Made by a program: the position numbers and the translations under genes. Shown here piece by piece: positions 20,605 to 29,691 of a DNA stretch of 35,234 bases; positions within the stretch are counted from its first letter, which is position 1, and each line of letters opens with the position of its first letter. Origin of the DNA: Bacteroidota bacterium (GTDB lineage: Bacteria; Bacteroidota; Bacteroidia; Bacteroidales; JACABE01); NCBI GenBank assembly GCA_013377005.1, contig JACABE010000036.1, forward strand, positions 1 through 35,234, given 5' to 3'. The notes under the pieces are model-generated. The model worked only from the letters and a program-made list of their open reading frames with translations. It was not told where the DNA came from and ran no database searches.

Positions 20605-21237
20605 TTAAGCTTCGCTTTGGATTTTATTAAATTCTGCTATTGAACTTTCTAAAAACATCAAATTATTTGCATTCAAAATATCGTAAGTGTTTAAATCTGT
20701 TACATTTACAACTTTCACTTGTCCCAAATTACGGGATGACAAATATACACTTTTATTTGATTCAAAAAGAATTAATAATGTTTTTTTATCAAAAATTTTC
20801 AAATTATTCAAAATTTCAATAAAATTCTTTGTTTTTGGAGTCTCAAAATTAAAATCTTCAACAACTAAAATGTTGTTTTCCTTAGCTTTATAAGACAATG
20901 CTGATTTACGCGCTAATCTTTTTAATTTTTTATTTAATTTAAAACTATAATCTCTGGGGCGAGGTCCAAATACTCTACCTCCTCCAACAAATAAAGGTGA
21001 ATTGATATCGCCTGAACGTGCGCCACCAGTACCTTTTTGTTTCTTAAGCTTTTTTGTACTTCCTGATACTTCTGATCTATCTTTTGATTTATGTGTACCT
21101 TGGCGTTGATTTGCCAAAAATTGTTTTACATCAAGATAAATTGCATGATCATTTGGTTCTATTCCAAAAACAGAATCATTAACCTGTACTGTTCTTTCGG
21201 TTTTATTACCGCTTTTGTTATATACTATTAACTCCAT
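20605..21237 (-). CDS. rplD: 50S ribosomal protein L4
   Basis: A 210-residue protein with an exit-tunnel loop. The loop region has [40 protein letters not shown] and [20 protein letters not shown]. Its first codons overlap the last 10 bases of rplC, so translation is probably coupled. In E. coli L4 represses the S10 operon from the rpsJ leader; here fusA lies directly upstream and I found no leader structure to support the same control. Confidence 0.98.
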   Translation of the reverse strand: MELIVYNKSGNKTERTVQVNDSVFGIEPNDHAIYLDVKQFLANQRQGTHKSKDRSEVSGSTKKLKKQKGTGGARSGDINSPLFVGGGRVFGPRPRDYSFKLNKKLKRLARKSALSYKAKENNILVVEDFNFETPKTKNFIEILNNLKIFDKKTLLILFESNKSVYLSSRNLGQVKVVNVTDLNTYDILNANNLMFLESSIAEFNKIQSEA

Positions 21238-21857
21238 CTTTCAATAATTAAATATGAACCCTTAGGACCAGGAACTGATCCTTTAACTACTAATAAATTT
21301 TTCTCCATAACTATTTTCACAATCTGAAGATTAATCATTTTACGACGATTTCCACCAGTTCTTCCAGCCATACGGAGACCCTTAAAAACTCTTGAAGGCC
21401 ACGATGAAGCTCCTACGGAACCAGGTGCCCTTAATCTGTCATGCTGTCCGTGAGTTGCATCACCAACACCTTTGAATCCGTGTCTTTTTACGACACCCTG
21501 AAAACCTTTACCTTTTGTTGTACCTACAACATCAATATATTCGCCTTCAACAAATATATCCACTCCAATTATATCACCAAATTGTTTTTGATGATCAGCC
21601 TCGAAACGAGTAAATTCATAAACAATTTTCTTAGGAGTTGTTCCAGCTTTTTTAAAATGACCTTTTAAAGCATTGGTAGTATGCTTTTCTTTTTTTTCAC
21701 CAAAAGCAATCTGAATGGATTCATATCCATCAGTTTCTTTTGTTTTTACTTGTGTTACCACACAAGGACCAGCTTCTATAACCGTGCATGGGATATTTTT
21801 CCCAGAGGCATCGTATACGCTCGTCATTCCGATTTTTTTTCCAATTAATCCTGACAT
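21228..21857 (-). CDS. rplC: 50S ribosomal protein L3
   Basis: A 209-residue protein reaching to the peptidyl-transferase centre. Starts [19 protein letters not shown] after Met and shows [40 protein letters not shown] and [20 protein letters not shown]. The Gln in THGQHD is at the position methylated by PrmB in E. coli. It starts 53 bp after rpsJ and overlaps rplD by 10 bp. Confidence 0.98.
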   Translation of the reverse strand: MSGLIGKKIGMTSVYDASGKNIPCTVIEAGPCVVTQVKTKETDGYESIQIAFGEKKEKHTTNALKGHFKKAGTTPKKIVYEFTRFEADHQKQFGDIIGVDIFVEGEYIDVVGTTKGKGFQGVVKRHGFKGVGDATHGQHDRLRAPGSVGASSWPSRVFKGLRMAGRTGGNRRKMINLQIVKIVMEKNLLVVKGSVPGPKGSYLIIERWS

Positions 21858-21910
21858 TGTACTTTTTTATTTATTCTTTCTATATTTACAGTCTAATACA
21901 ATAAAAATAA

Positions 21911-22216
21911 TTATACTTTGATTTCTACTTCAACACCACTTGGTAACTCAAGTTTCATTAACGCATCAATAGTTTTTGAAGTCGTACTGTAAATATCCAA
22001 TAATCTTTTATAAGAACATAACTGGAATTGTTCACGTGATTTCTTGTTTACGAATGTTGAACGTAATACCGTATAAATCTTTTTATTTGTAGGTAATGGA
22101 ATAGGACCATTTACTACAGCTCCTGTTGACTTTACAGTCTTTACAATTTTTTCGGCTGATTTGTCAACCAAATTGTAATCGTAGGATTTTAACTTTATTC
22201 TAATTCTTTGATTCAC
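21911..22216 (-). CDS. rpsJ: 30S ribosomal protein S10
   Basis: A 101-residue head protein that is also the NusG/NusB partner in antitermination. Shows [60 protein letters not shown] and a C-terminus with [11 protein letters not shown]. It follows fusA by 43 bp; tuf, which lies here in many bacteria, is absent. Confidence 0.98.
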   Translation of the reverse strand: MNQRIRIKLKSYDYNLVDKSAEKIVKTVKSTGAVVNGPIPLPTNKKIYTVLRSTFVNKKSREQFQLCSYKRLLDIYSTTSKTIDALMKLELPSGVEVEIKV

Positions 22217-22259
22217 TTTATTTATTTATTAATTTTAAAATTAATAGATTATATTAGGT

Positions 22260-24362
22260 TTAAAAATTTTTGCTTCCTTTAATATTTGTAATAACTTCTT
22301 CAACAACGTTAGCAGGTGCCTGTGTAAAATGCGAGAACTGCATTGTTGAAGTAGCTCTTCCTGAAGATAATGTACGTAATGTAGTTACATACCCAAACAT
22401 ATTTGATAATGGAACATCAGCTTTTACCACTTGATAAGCAACTTTAGCCTCAATCTCCTTTAAAACGCCTCTGCGTTTATTGATGTCACCAGTAACATCA
22501 CCAATATAATCATCAGGAGTAACGATTTCCACTTTCATTATCGGTTCGAGTAATATTGGTTTGGCTTTTTTACATGCTTCTTTAAAAGCAATTTTTGCAG
22601 CTATTTCAAATGATAATGCATCCGAATCAACAGCATGGAACGAACCATCCAATAATTTTACCTTTAAACTCTCAACAGGATAACCAGCTAATACACCATT
22701 CAGCATAGCAGCTTTAAATCCTTTTTCAATAGGTAAAATATATTCTTTAGGAATATTTCCACCTTTAACTTCATTTATAAATTGCAAACCTTTTACATCT
22801 TCATCTGCCGGTGAAATTTCAACTTCAATATCAGCAAACTTACCTTTTCCGCCAGTTTGTTTTTTATAAACTTCTCTGAATTTTACAGTAGATGTTATAG
22901 CTTCTTTATAAGCAACCTGAGGTTTACCCTGATTGCATTCAACCATAAACTCGCGTTTCAATCTATCTACCAATATTTCAAGATGTAATTCACCCATCCC
23001 GCTAATAATAGTTTGACCAGAATCTTCATCTATTTTAACATTAAATGTAGGATCTTCTTCTGCTAATTTATAAAGAGCATTGGATAGTTTATCTATATCT
23101 TTTTGGGTAATTGGTTCAATAGCTATACTGATAACAGGATCAGGAAAGGTAATATTTTCTAAAACAATTGGAAATTTTTCATCACACAAAGTATCTCCAG
23201 TACGAATATCTTTAAAACCAACGGCAGCACCTATATCTCCAGCTTCAATTCTTTCAAGTGGATTTTGCTTGTTGGCATGCATTTGCATAATACGTGAAAT
23301 ACGTTCTTTTTTTCCGGTTGCTGTATTTAATACATAAGAACCTGCTTCAAGTGTACCTGAATAAACTCTAAAAAAAGCTATTCTACCAACATAAGGATCG
23401 GTTGCAATCTTAAAAGCTAAAGCTGACATTGGAGCATTCGCTTCGTGTTCTCTGGTTTCTTCTTTATCGGTTTTAGGGTTTATTCCAACTACAGCAGGAA
23501 TATCCATTGGGCTTGGTAAAAATCTAATAACAGCATCCAGTAATTTCTGAACACCTTTATTTTTAAAAGAAGCACCACAAATTACAGGAGTAATTCTCAT
23601 TTCAATAGTAGCTTTCCTGATAGCAGCTATCATTTCATCTTCGGTAAGTGAATTATGATCGTTTAAGAATTTTGTTAATAGTGTATCATTTTCTTCAGCT
23701 ACACCTTCTATTAACATTGTACGATATTCATCAACAACATCTAATAAGTCTTCAGGTACAGGAATTTCTTCAATTTCAACGCCTAAAGATGTTTCATTCC
23801 AATAATAAGCTTTATTGGCGATTAAGTCAACGATACCAGTAAATGTATCTTCTTGTCCGATTGGAATCTGAAGAGGAATTGGATTTGCACCTAAGCGATC
23901 CTTTATCTGGCCTAATACATTAAAAAAATCTGCACCTGCTCTGTCCATCTTATTGATAAAACAAACACGAGGCACTTTATATTTATCGGCTTGACGCCAA
24001 ACTGTTTCTGATTGAGGTTCTACCCCGCCTACAGCACAAAACAATGCAACAGCACCATCTAATACTCTTAATGAACGTTCAACCTCAACAGTAAAGTCAA
24101 CGTGACCAGGAGTATCAATAATATTTATTTTGAATTGTTCATTTTCATAATCCCAAAAAACCGTTGTAGCAGCTGATGTGATTGTTATTCCTCTTTCTTG
24201 CTCCTGAACCATCCAATCCATAACGGCTCCACCGTCATGAACCTCTCCGATTTTATGACTTTTACCGGTATAATACAATATTCTCTCAGTTGTTGTGGTT
24301 TTACCCGCATCAATATGAGCCATAATGCCAATATTTCGTGTATAAGTTAATTTTTCTGACAT
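22260..24362 (-). CDS. fusA: elongation factor G
   Basis: A 700-residue translocation GTPase. The GTP-binding motifs are in order: [12 protein letters not shown] (P-loop, from residue 15), [11 protein letters not shown] (switch I), DTPGHVDF (83-90, with the catalytic His87), NKMDRAG (137-143) and CGASFKNKG. Domain II follows, then domain III with [20 protein letters not shown], and domains IV-V with [20 protein letters not shown] and the C-terminal [16 protein letters not shown]. Position between rpsG (74 bp) and rpsJ (43 bp) marks it as the housekeeping copy. Bacteroidota often carry further EF-G paralogues, not visible here. Confidence 0.98.
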   Translation of the reverse strand: MSEKLTYTRNIGIMAHIDAGKTTTTERILYYTGKSHKIGEVHDGGAVMDWMVQEQERGITITSAATTVFWDYENEQFKINIIDTPGHVDFTVEVERSLRVLDGAVALFCAVGGVEPQSETVWRQADKYKVPRVCFINKMDRAGADFFNVLGQIKDRLGANPIPLQIPIGQEDTFTGIVDLIANKAYYWNETSLGVEIEEIPVPEDLLDVVDEYRTMLIEGVAEENDTLLTKFLNDHNSLTEDEMIAAIRKATIEMRITPVICGASFKNKGVQKLLDAVIRFLPSPMDIPAVVGINPKTDKEETREHEANAPMSALAFKIATDPYVGRIAFFRVYSGTLEAGSYVLNTATGKKERISRIMQMHANKQNPLERIEAGDIGAAVGFKDIRTGDTLCDEKFPIVLENITFPDPVISIAIEPITQKDIDKLSNALYKLAEEDPTFNVKIDEDSGQTIISGMGELHLEILVDRLKREFMVECNQGKPQVAYKEAITSTVKFREVYKKQTGGKGKFADIEVEISPADEDVKGLQFINEVKGGNIPKEYILPIEKGFKAAMLNGVLAGYPVESLKVKLLDGSFHAVDSDALSFEIAAKIAFKEACKKAKPILLEPIMKVEIVTPDDYIGDVTGDINKRRGVLKEIEAKVAYQVVKADVPLSNMFGYVTTLRTLSSGRATSTMQFSHFTQAPANVVEEVITNIKGSKNF

Positions 24363-24436
24363 TCTATTGTATTCTTCCTGTAAATTAATGAATCAAAAAA
24401 GTAATGAACTATAAATGGGTTTTCTTTTATCCGATA

Positions 24437-24904
24437 TTAAAATCTGAAATGTGAAAAAGCTTTATTAGCTTCAGCCATTCTATGAGTATCTTCTTTACGT
24501 TTAAAAGCAGCACCTTCTTCTTTAAAAGCAGATAAAATCTCACCAGCTAATTTCTGGCTCATTGATTTTTCATGTCTTTTACGAGCATATTTTACCAATG
24601 CTTTCATACCTATAGACATTTTTCTGTCAGGTCTGATTTCTGATGGAATCTGAAATGTAGCTCCACCAATTCTACGACTGCGAACTTCAACCGCAGGAGT
24701 AACATTAGCCAATGCTTTTTTCCATACTTCCACACCGTCTTCTTTTGATTTATCAGCTACAATTTCCATTGCATCATAAAAAATTTCAAAAGCAGTGCTT
24801 TTTTTTCCCCTTAACATTAAATTGTTAACGAACTTAGTAACCAAAGTATCATTAAACTTTGGATCTGGTAATATGATTCGTTTTTTGGGTTTAGCTTTCC
24901 TCAT
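24437..24904 (-). CDS. rpsG: 30S ribosomal protein S7
   Basis: A 155-residue primary 16S rRNA-binding protein of the head. Shows [59 protein letters not shown] and the end [13 protein letters not shown]. It is 32 bp after rpsL and 74 bp before fusA. Confidence 0.98.
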   Translation of the reverse strand: MRKAKPKKRIILPDPKFNDTLVTKFVNNLMLRGKKSTAFEIFYDAMEIVADKSKEDGVEVWKKALANVTPAVEVRSRRIGGATFQIPSEIRPDRKMSIGMKALVKYARKRHEKSMSQKLAGEILSAFKEEGAAFKRKEDTHRMAEANKAFSHFRF

Positions 24905-24936
24905 TTTATTAAAAAATTTGGTACTTTATTAATATG

Positions 24937-25323
24937 TTATTTTTTTGCTTTTACTTTTGGTTTTTTTGTACCATATTTAGATCTTCTTTGATTTCGACCT
25001 TCAACACCTGAAGTATCCAAAGCACCTCTAATAATATGATATCTAACACCTGGTAAATCTTTTACTCTACCGCCTCTAATCATTACGATTGAGTGTTCTT
25101 GCAAGTTATGACCTTCACCTGGAATATAAGCATTTACTTCTTTTCCATTAGTTAATCTTACCCTTGCAACTTTACGCATTGCAGAATTAGGTTTTTTTGG
25201 TGTAGTAGTATAAACTCTTACACAAACACCCCTTCTCTGTGGACATGAATCCAATGCAGGAGATTTACTTTTCTCTGTTAATTTATTTCGTCCTTTACGA
25301 ACTAACTGTTGTATTGTAGGCAT
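24937..25323 (-). CDS. rpsL: 30S ribosomal protein S12
   Basis: A 128-residue decoding-centre protein and the first gene of the long translation run. Shows [60 protein letters not shown] and [15 protein letters not shown]. The lysines whose replacement gives streptomycin resistance in E. coli are both present (Lys43 in TPKK and Lys88 in RVKD, counting Met), as is Asp89, the site modified by RimO in E. coli. A consensus promoter lies about 57-86 bp upstream of its start. Confidence 0.98.
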   Translation of the reverse strand: MPTIQQLVRKGRNKLTEKSKSPALDSCPQRRGVCVRVYTTTPKKPNSAMRKVARVRLTNGKEVNAYIPGEGHNLQEHSIVMIRGGRVKDLPGVRYHIIRGALDTSGVEGRNQRRSKYGTKKPKVKAKK

Positions 25324-25379
25324 ATTACGTTGATTGTTTTAATATCAAGTTTGTTAACAACCCCAATTTTTTGGGACTG

Positions 25380-25409
25380 CAAAGGTAATACTTTATTTTT
25401 AAATAGCAA
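25380..25409 (-). promoter_or_regulatory. main promoter of the ribosomal gene run
   Basis: On the minus strand TTG (25409-25407) and TACCTTTG (25387-25380) are separated by 19 bp. This is a full match to the Bacteroidota -33 TTG / -7 TAnnTTTG promoter. The transcript would begin near 25373 with a leader of about 50 bases before rpsL. The leader opens with a small hairpin, CCCAA and TTGGG. Confidence 0.75.
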
Positions 25410-25432
25410 GTGTCGAATTAAAAAAAAATAAG

Positions 25433-25440
25433 TATTTTTG
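25433..25440 (+). promoter_or_regulatory. candidate -7 promoter box for the HAD gene
   Basis: TATTTTTG fits TAnnTTTG and lies 49 bp before the HAD start codon. It faces away from the rpsL promoter, 46 bp away. No TTG is seen at the -33 distance, so confidence is limited. Confidence 0.35.
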
Positions 25441-25489
25441 TATTTTAATTATAACTAGTAGCATTTAATGCATAAACGCTATACAATCA

Positions 25490-26188
25490 ATGAGTAAGTA
25501 CAAACATGTTTTTTTTGATCTCGATAGAACTTTGTGGGATTTTGATAGCAACTCTTTAGAAACTTTTCAAGATTTATACAATATATATAATATAAAAAAT
25601 CTTTTAGATTGTAATTTTTCAAATTTTCACAATGTTTATAAGAAACATAATAACCTTCTTTGGGACGCATACAGAAAAGGGGAGATAAAGAAAGATTATC
25701 TGAGCGTTCATCGTTTTTTGTTTACTCTCAATGAATTTGGCTGTAACGATTTAAAATTGGCTGTCAATATGTCTGAAGATTATATTAAACTTAGCCCTCA
25801 GAAAAATTTATTATTTCCTCATACCCACGAAGTTTTAACACATCTTCAAAAAAAGTATTACCTACATATTATTACAAATGGATTTATTGAAGTTCAATAT
25901 AAAAAAATTAAAAATTCTGGTCTAGATAAATATTTTACTACAGCTATTATATCTGAAGAAGCCGGATTTCAGAAACCAGACAAGCAAATTTTCTACTTTT
26001 CGTTAGAAAAAACTGGTGCTAAAGCCGAAGAAAGTATAATGATTGGCGATGATTTAAAAGTAGATATCTTAGGAGCAAAGCAAGTAGGAATTGATCAAAT
26101 TTTTTACAATAATTCTGGCATTCAACACAATGAGAAGATAACTTTTGAAGTTGATTCATTAAAAAAAATTATCAATATTTTAAATTAA
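25490..26188 (+). CDS. HAD-family hydrolase (YjjG-like nucleotidase/phosphatase)
   Basis: A 232-residue cytoplasmic phosphatase-type protein. All HAD motifs are visible: motif I FFDLDRTLWDF (nucleophile Asp10, acid/base Asp12), motif II ITNG (Thr129), motif III Lys162 in GFQKPDKQIF and motif IV GDDLKVD (Asp187/Asp188). The alpha-helical cap between motifs I and II and the DLDRTLWDF start resemble the YjjG group, which dephosphorylates pyrimidine nucleotides; the substrate here is inferred only from that likeness. It is divergent from the ribosomal run and ends 96 bp before ugd. It probably has its own promoter. Confidence 0.88.
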   Translation: MSKYKHVFFDLDRTLWDFDSNSLETFQDLYNIYNIKNLLDCNFSNFHNVYKKHNNLLWDAYRKGEIKKDYLSVHRFLFTLNEFGCNDLKLAVNMSEDYIKLSPQKNLLFPHTHEVLTHLQKKYYLHIITNGFIEVQYKKIKNSGLDKYFTTAIISEEAGFQKPDKQIFYFSLEKTGAKAEESIMIGDDLKVDILGAKQVGIDQIFYNNSGIQHNEKITFEVDSLKKIINILN

Positions 26189-26284
26189 AAAAAAAATTAT
26201 TGTTTCGTTTTTTTTTCATATTATTGCTTTATTTTTCTATTATCTTTACAAAAAAATTTAGTATTCATAAAAATTACTTAGCAA

Positions 26285-27607
26285 ATGAAAATAACAATTG
26301 TAGGAACAGGATATGTAGGTTTAGTTACTGGAACCTGTTTTGCCGAAGTAGGCATTGATGTAACTTGTGTCGATATCGATAAAGTGAAAATTGAAAACCT
26401 TGAAAAAGGTATTTCTCCTATTTTTGAACCTGGGCTAGACCCGATGATTGAAAGAAATGTAAATAAAGGCAGATTAAAATTTTCAACTGATTTAGCATCT
26501 TGTATTGATGGCACAGATGTAATTTTTAGTGCAGTAGGTACACCTCCGGATGAAGATGGTAGTGCTGATTTGCAATATGTGTTAGATGTTGCAAGAACTG
26601 TTGGTAAAAACATGAACGATTATATTCTAATGGTTACAAAAAGTACAGTACCTGTTGGAACAGCCAAGAAAGTAAGAGATGCTATTCAAGGAGAATTAGA
26701 TAAGAGAAGTATGAAAATTGAATTTGATGTAGCTTCAAATCCTGAGTTTTTGAAAGAAGGAGATGCTATCAACGATTTTTTGAAACCAGATAGAATAGTT
26801 GTTGGTGTTGAATCGGAAAAAGCAGAAACAATAATTAAAAGCCTTTATAAACCATTCACTTTAAATGGCCATCCTGTCATTATTATGGATGTACCTTCAG
26901 CAGAAATGACCAAATATGCTGCCAATTCTATGTTGGCTACTAAAATTAGCTTCATGAATGATATTGCTAATTTGTGCGAAATTATGGGAGCAGATGTAAA
27001 TATGGTTCGTAAAGGTATAGGCAGCGATTCAAGAATAGGTACTAAATTTATCTATCCTGGCATTGGTTATGGTGGTTCTTGTTTTCCAAAAGATGTAAAA
27101 GCATTGATTAAAACTGCAGACCAAAATGGTTATAGTATGCGTGTGTTGAAAGCTGTTGAAGATGTTAATGATGATCAGAAATCTGTTTTGTTTAATAAAT
27201 TAAATGCTTATTATAAAGGAGATTTAAAAGGACGAACTATTGCTATGTGGGGATTATCTTTTAAACCACAAACTGATGACATGAGGGAAGCTCCTTCATT
27301 AGTACTGATAAAAAAATTATTAGACGCAGGATGTAAAGTAAAAGCTTATGACCCTGTTGCTATGCATGAAGCTCAAAGGAAAATAGGTGATGTTATTGAA
27401 TTTTCTAAAGATACTTATGACACCCTAGTAGATGCTGATGCACTAATGTTAGTAACTGAATGGACTGAATTCAGATTTCCTAACTGGAAAGTGGTTAAGA
27501 AATTAATGAAGCATAATGTTATTTTTGATGGTAGAAATATCTTTGATAATAAAGAAATGTTAGATAATGGATTTGAATATCATTGCCTAGGTATTAAATC
27601 AATTTAG
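26285..27607 (+). CDS. ugd: UDP-glucose 6-dehydrogenase
   Basis: A 440-residue NAD-dependent enzyme that oxidises UDP-glucose twice to UDP-glucuronate. The N-terminal Rossmann motif is VGTGYVGLVTG (from residue 6), with Asp30 and Asp32 after the second strand for NAD ribose. The central domain has SNPEFLKEGDAI, Lys210 and Asn214 in MTKYAANSMLATK, and the catalytic Cys266 in GYGGSCFPKD. The C-terminal UDP-binding domain has GLSFKPQTDDMREAPSL. Length fits the family. It lies 123 bp before the UDP-glucuronate decarboxylase gene, which uses its product; the gap holds a large inverted repeat. Confidence 0.96.
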   Translation: MKITIVGTGYVGLVTGTCFAEVGIDVTCVDIDKVKIENLEKGISPIFEPGLDPMIERNVNKGRLKFSTDLASCIDGTDVIFSAVGTPPDEDGSADLQYVLDVARTVGKNMNDYILMVTKSTVPVGTAKKVRDAIQGELDKRSMKIEFDVASNPEFLKEGDAINDFLKPDRIVVGVESEKAETIIKSLYKPFTLNGHPVIIMDVPSAEMTKYAANSMLATKISFMNDIANLCEIMGADVNMVRKGIGSDSRIGTKFIYPGIGYGGSCFPKDVKALIKTADQNGYSMRVLKAVEDVNDDQKSVLFNKLNAYYKGDLKGRTIAMWGLSFKPQTDDMREAPSLVLIKKLLDAGCKVKAYDPVAMHEAQRKIGDVIEFSKDTYDTLVDADALMLVTEWTEFRFPNWKVVKKLMKHNVIFDGRNIFDNKEMLDNGFEYHCLGIKSI

Positions 27608-27648
27608 TTTTAAGTTTGATAAATACTTGGTGTATAAAAAATAAAAAC

Positions 27649-27707
27649 AAATTCTGTCTTTCGTTATTTAAAAAATTAAATTATTAAAATAACGAAAGAC
27701 AGAATTT
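27649..27707. repeat. 21-bp perfect inverted repeat between ugd and the decarboxylase gene
   Basis: The arm at 27649-27669 (AAATTCTGTCTTTCG then TTATTT) is the exact reverse complement of 27687-27707, with a 17-base AT-only loop. The right arm ends 23 bp before the next start codon. On the plus strand there is no T run after the stem, but on the minus strand the stem is followed by GTTTTTATTTTTTA. It would therefore work better as a terminator for minus-strand transcription, although no minus-strand gene is known there. Confidence 0.85.
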
Positions 27708-27730
27708 ATGAAACCAATAAAAAAATTCTG

Positions 27731-28669
27731 ATGAGAAAAAAAATATTAGTTACTGGTGGAGCAGGGTTTTTAGGTTCGCATCTCTGCGAAAGGCTTCTTA
27801 ATGATGGAAATGAAGTCGTATGTCTGGATAATTATTTTACCGGACAGAAACAAAATGTGGTCCATTTATTAAACCATCCTTACTTCGAATTAATTCGTCA
27901 TGATGTTACTATGCCTTTTTTTATTGAAGTTGATGAAATTTATAATCTGGCTTGTCCTGCATCCCCAATCCATTATCAGTATAATGCAATTAAAACTGTA
28001 AAAACTTCAGTAATGGGAGCCATTAATATGCTGGGATTGGCAAAAAGAATAAGGGCTAAGATATTGCAAGCTTCAACAAGTGAAGTATACGGTGATCCTG
28101 AAGTTCATCCACAAGTGGAATCATATTGGGGTCATGTTAATCCAATTGGAATCAGAGCTTGTTATGACGAAGGTAAACGTTGTGCTGAAACATTATTTGT
28201 TAACTATCATCGGCAAAATAATGTAAATATAAAAATCATACGTATTTTTAATACGTATGGACCAAGAATGCATCCACACGATGGTAGGGTTGTCTCTAAC
28301 TTTATAGTTCAGGCATTACAAAACCAGGATATTACTATTTTCGGGGATGGGGCTCAAACACGCAGTTTTCAGTATGTTGACGATCTCATTAACGGAATGA
28401 TTAAAATGATGGCAACTGGAAATGATTTTACAGGACCTGTTAATATTGGAAATCCAAATGAATTTACAATGCTCGAACTGGCTGAAAAAGTTATTAAACT
28501 TACCGGAACAAAATCAAAAATCGTATTTGAACCTTTGCCTGCCGACGATCCATTACAACGTCAACCTAATATCTCGTTAGCCAAAGAAAAACTTAACTGG
28601 GAACCCAAAATTGAATTGGAAGAAGGCTTGACCAAAACTATAGAATATTTTAAAACCATCATCAAATAA
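27731..28669 (+). CDS. uxs: UDP-glucuronate decarboxylase (UDP-xylose synthase)
   Basis: A 312-residue short-chain dehydrogenase/reductase-type enzyme converting UDP-glucuronate to UDP-xylose and CO2 with bound NAD. The Rossmann motif is [10 protein letters not shown] (8-17). The catalytic residues are in STSEVYGD (Thr116, Ser117, Glu118) and YDEGK (Tyr145, Lys149). [32 protein letters not shown] and [15 protein letters not shown] are characteristic of the UXS branch rather than of UDP-glucose 4-epimerase. It follows ugd, which makes its substrate, and precedes rfbD by 7 bp, so these two are probably one transcript. A 7-codon reading frame (27708-27731) ends TGATG on this start codon. Confidence 0.92.
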   Translation: MRKKILVTGGAGFLGSHLCERLLNDGNEVVCLDNYFTGQKQNVVHLLNHPYFELIRHDVTMPFFIEVDEIYNLACPASPIHYQYNAIKTVKTSVMGAINMLGLAKRIRAKILQASTSEVYGDPEVHPQVESYWGHVNPIGIRACYDEGKRCAETLFVNYHRQNNVNIKIIRIFNTYGPRMHPHDGRVVSNFIVQALQNQDITIFGDGAQTRSFQYVDDLINGMIKMMATGNDFTGPVNIGNPNEFTMLELAEKVIKLTGTKSKIVFEPLPADDPLQRQPNISLAKEKLNWEPKIELEEGLTKTIEYFKTIIK

Positions 28670-28676
28670 GGATAGT

Positions 28677-29540
28677 ATGACAACTATTTTAGTAACAGGT
28701 AGCAATGGGCAGTTAGGTAACGAAATAAGATGCTTGTCTGGGCAATATCCAACTTACAACTTTATTTATACTGATGTAGAAGATTTGAATATAACCGACT
28801 ATCAGCAAATTGATCAGTTTTTTAAAAACAACAGTATTCAATACGTGATTAATTGTGCTGCTTATACTGCTGTTGATAAAGCAGAACAGGACAGTGACCT
28901 TGCAAGATACATCAATGCAAATGCGGTGAAATATCTATCACAGATTGCAAAAAAAAATCACGCTTACATGATACATATTTCTACAGATTATGTATTTGAT
29001 GGTAAAAATTACAAACCTTATACCGAAAAAGATACAATTTGTCCTACTTCTGCTTATGGAAAAACAAAAGCCGAAGGTGAAAATGAAGTGAGAAATCATG
29101 CCGAAAAAGGCATTATCATCCGCACTTCGTGGTTGTACTCTTCGTTTGGACATAATTTCATTAAAACCATTCTTAAATACGGAAAAGAAAGAGGTAAACT
29201 GAATGTGGTTTTTGATCAAATTGGAACACCCACGTATGCTGCAGATTTAGCAAAAGCTATATTAGATATTATCCCAAATTTGGCTTCAAAAACCAGCATA
29301 GAAACCTATCATTTTTCCAACGAAGGTGTAAGCAGCTGGTACGATTTTGCCAAAGAAATTATAGCACTATCAAATATTGAATGTGTTATAAATCCTATAA
29401 GAACTGAAGACTATCCGTTACCGGCACCTCGTCCCTATTACAGCGTATTGGATAAGGCTGAAATTAAAAAAGAATTTAATATCGATATTCCTTATTGGAA
29501 AGACAGTTTGAAAAAGTGCCTGAAACTGATAAACGAGTAA
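28677..29540 (+). CDS. rfbD: dTDP-4-dehydrorhamnose reductase
   Basis: A 287-residue NAD(P)H-dependent reductase that completes dTDP-L-rhamnose. Shows TGSNGQLGNEI (nucleotide-binding, residues 7-17), NCAAYTAVDKAEQD, the catalytic ISTDYVFDGK (Ser102/Thr103/Asp104) and YGKTK (Tyr127, Lys131), then RTSWLYSSFGHNF and a C-terminal PRPYYSVLDK. rfbA, rfbB and rfbC are not in the window, so the rest of the pathway must lie elsewhere. It starts 7 bp after the decarboxylase gene. Confidence 0.95.
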   Translation: MTTILVTGSNGQLGNEIRCLSGQYPTYNFIYTDVEDLNITDYQQIDQFFKNNSIQYVINCAAYTAVDKAEQDSDLARYINANAVKYLSQIAKKNHAYMIHISTDYVFDGKNYKPYTEKDTICPTSAYGKTKAEGENEVRNHAEKGIIIRTSWLYSSFGHNFIKTILKYGKERGKLNVVFDQIGTPTYAADLAKAILDIIPNLASKTSIETYHFSNEGVSSWYDFAKEIIALSNIECVINPIRTEDYPLPAPRPYYSVLDKAEIKKEFNIDIPYWKDSLKKCLKLINE

Positions 29541-29607
29541 GTAAGTGCCTTGAATACTTGGAGTGTCTAAAGTACTTGAAGTTATAAAAAAGAAATGTTC
29601 AATAAAA

Positions 29608-29643
29608 TAAAAAAGACACTAAACTTATTCTTAGCGTCTTTTT
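29608..29643 (+). terminator. terminator after rfbD
   Basis: AAAAAGAC-A-CTAA pairs with TTAG-C-GTCTTTTT across an 8-base loop, with a single A/C mismatch in the stem, and ends in a T run. It lies between rfbD and the phosphoglucomutase gene and separates the two transcripts. Confidence 0.7.
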
Positions 29644-29691
29644 GCCTTTACAACCCAGTAGTAAGGTTTGTAACAATTAAAAAACAAAACA

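Noticed and set aside
22229-22244. 16-bp AT palindrome between fusA and rpsJ
   Set aside because: It is made only of A and T in an AT-rich gap and can easily arise by chance.
26278-26613. A 111-codon minus-strand ORF at the start of ugd
   Set aside because: It lies opposite the highly conserved NAD-binding region of ugd and is a shadow of that coding sequence.
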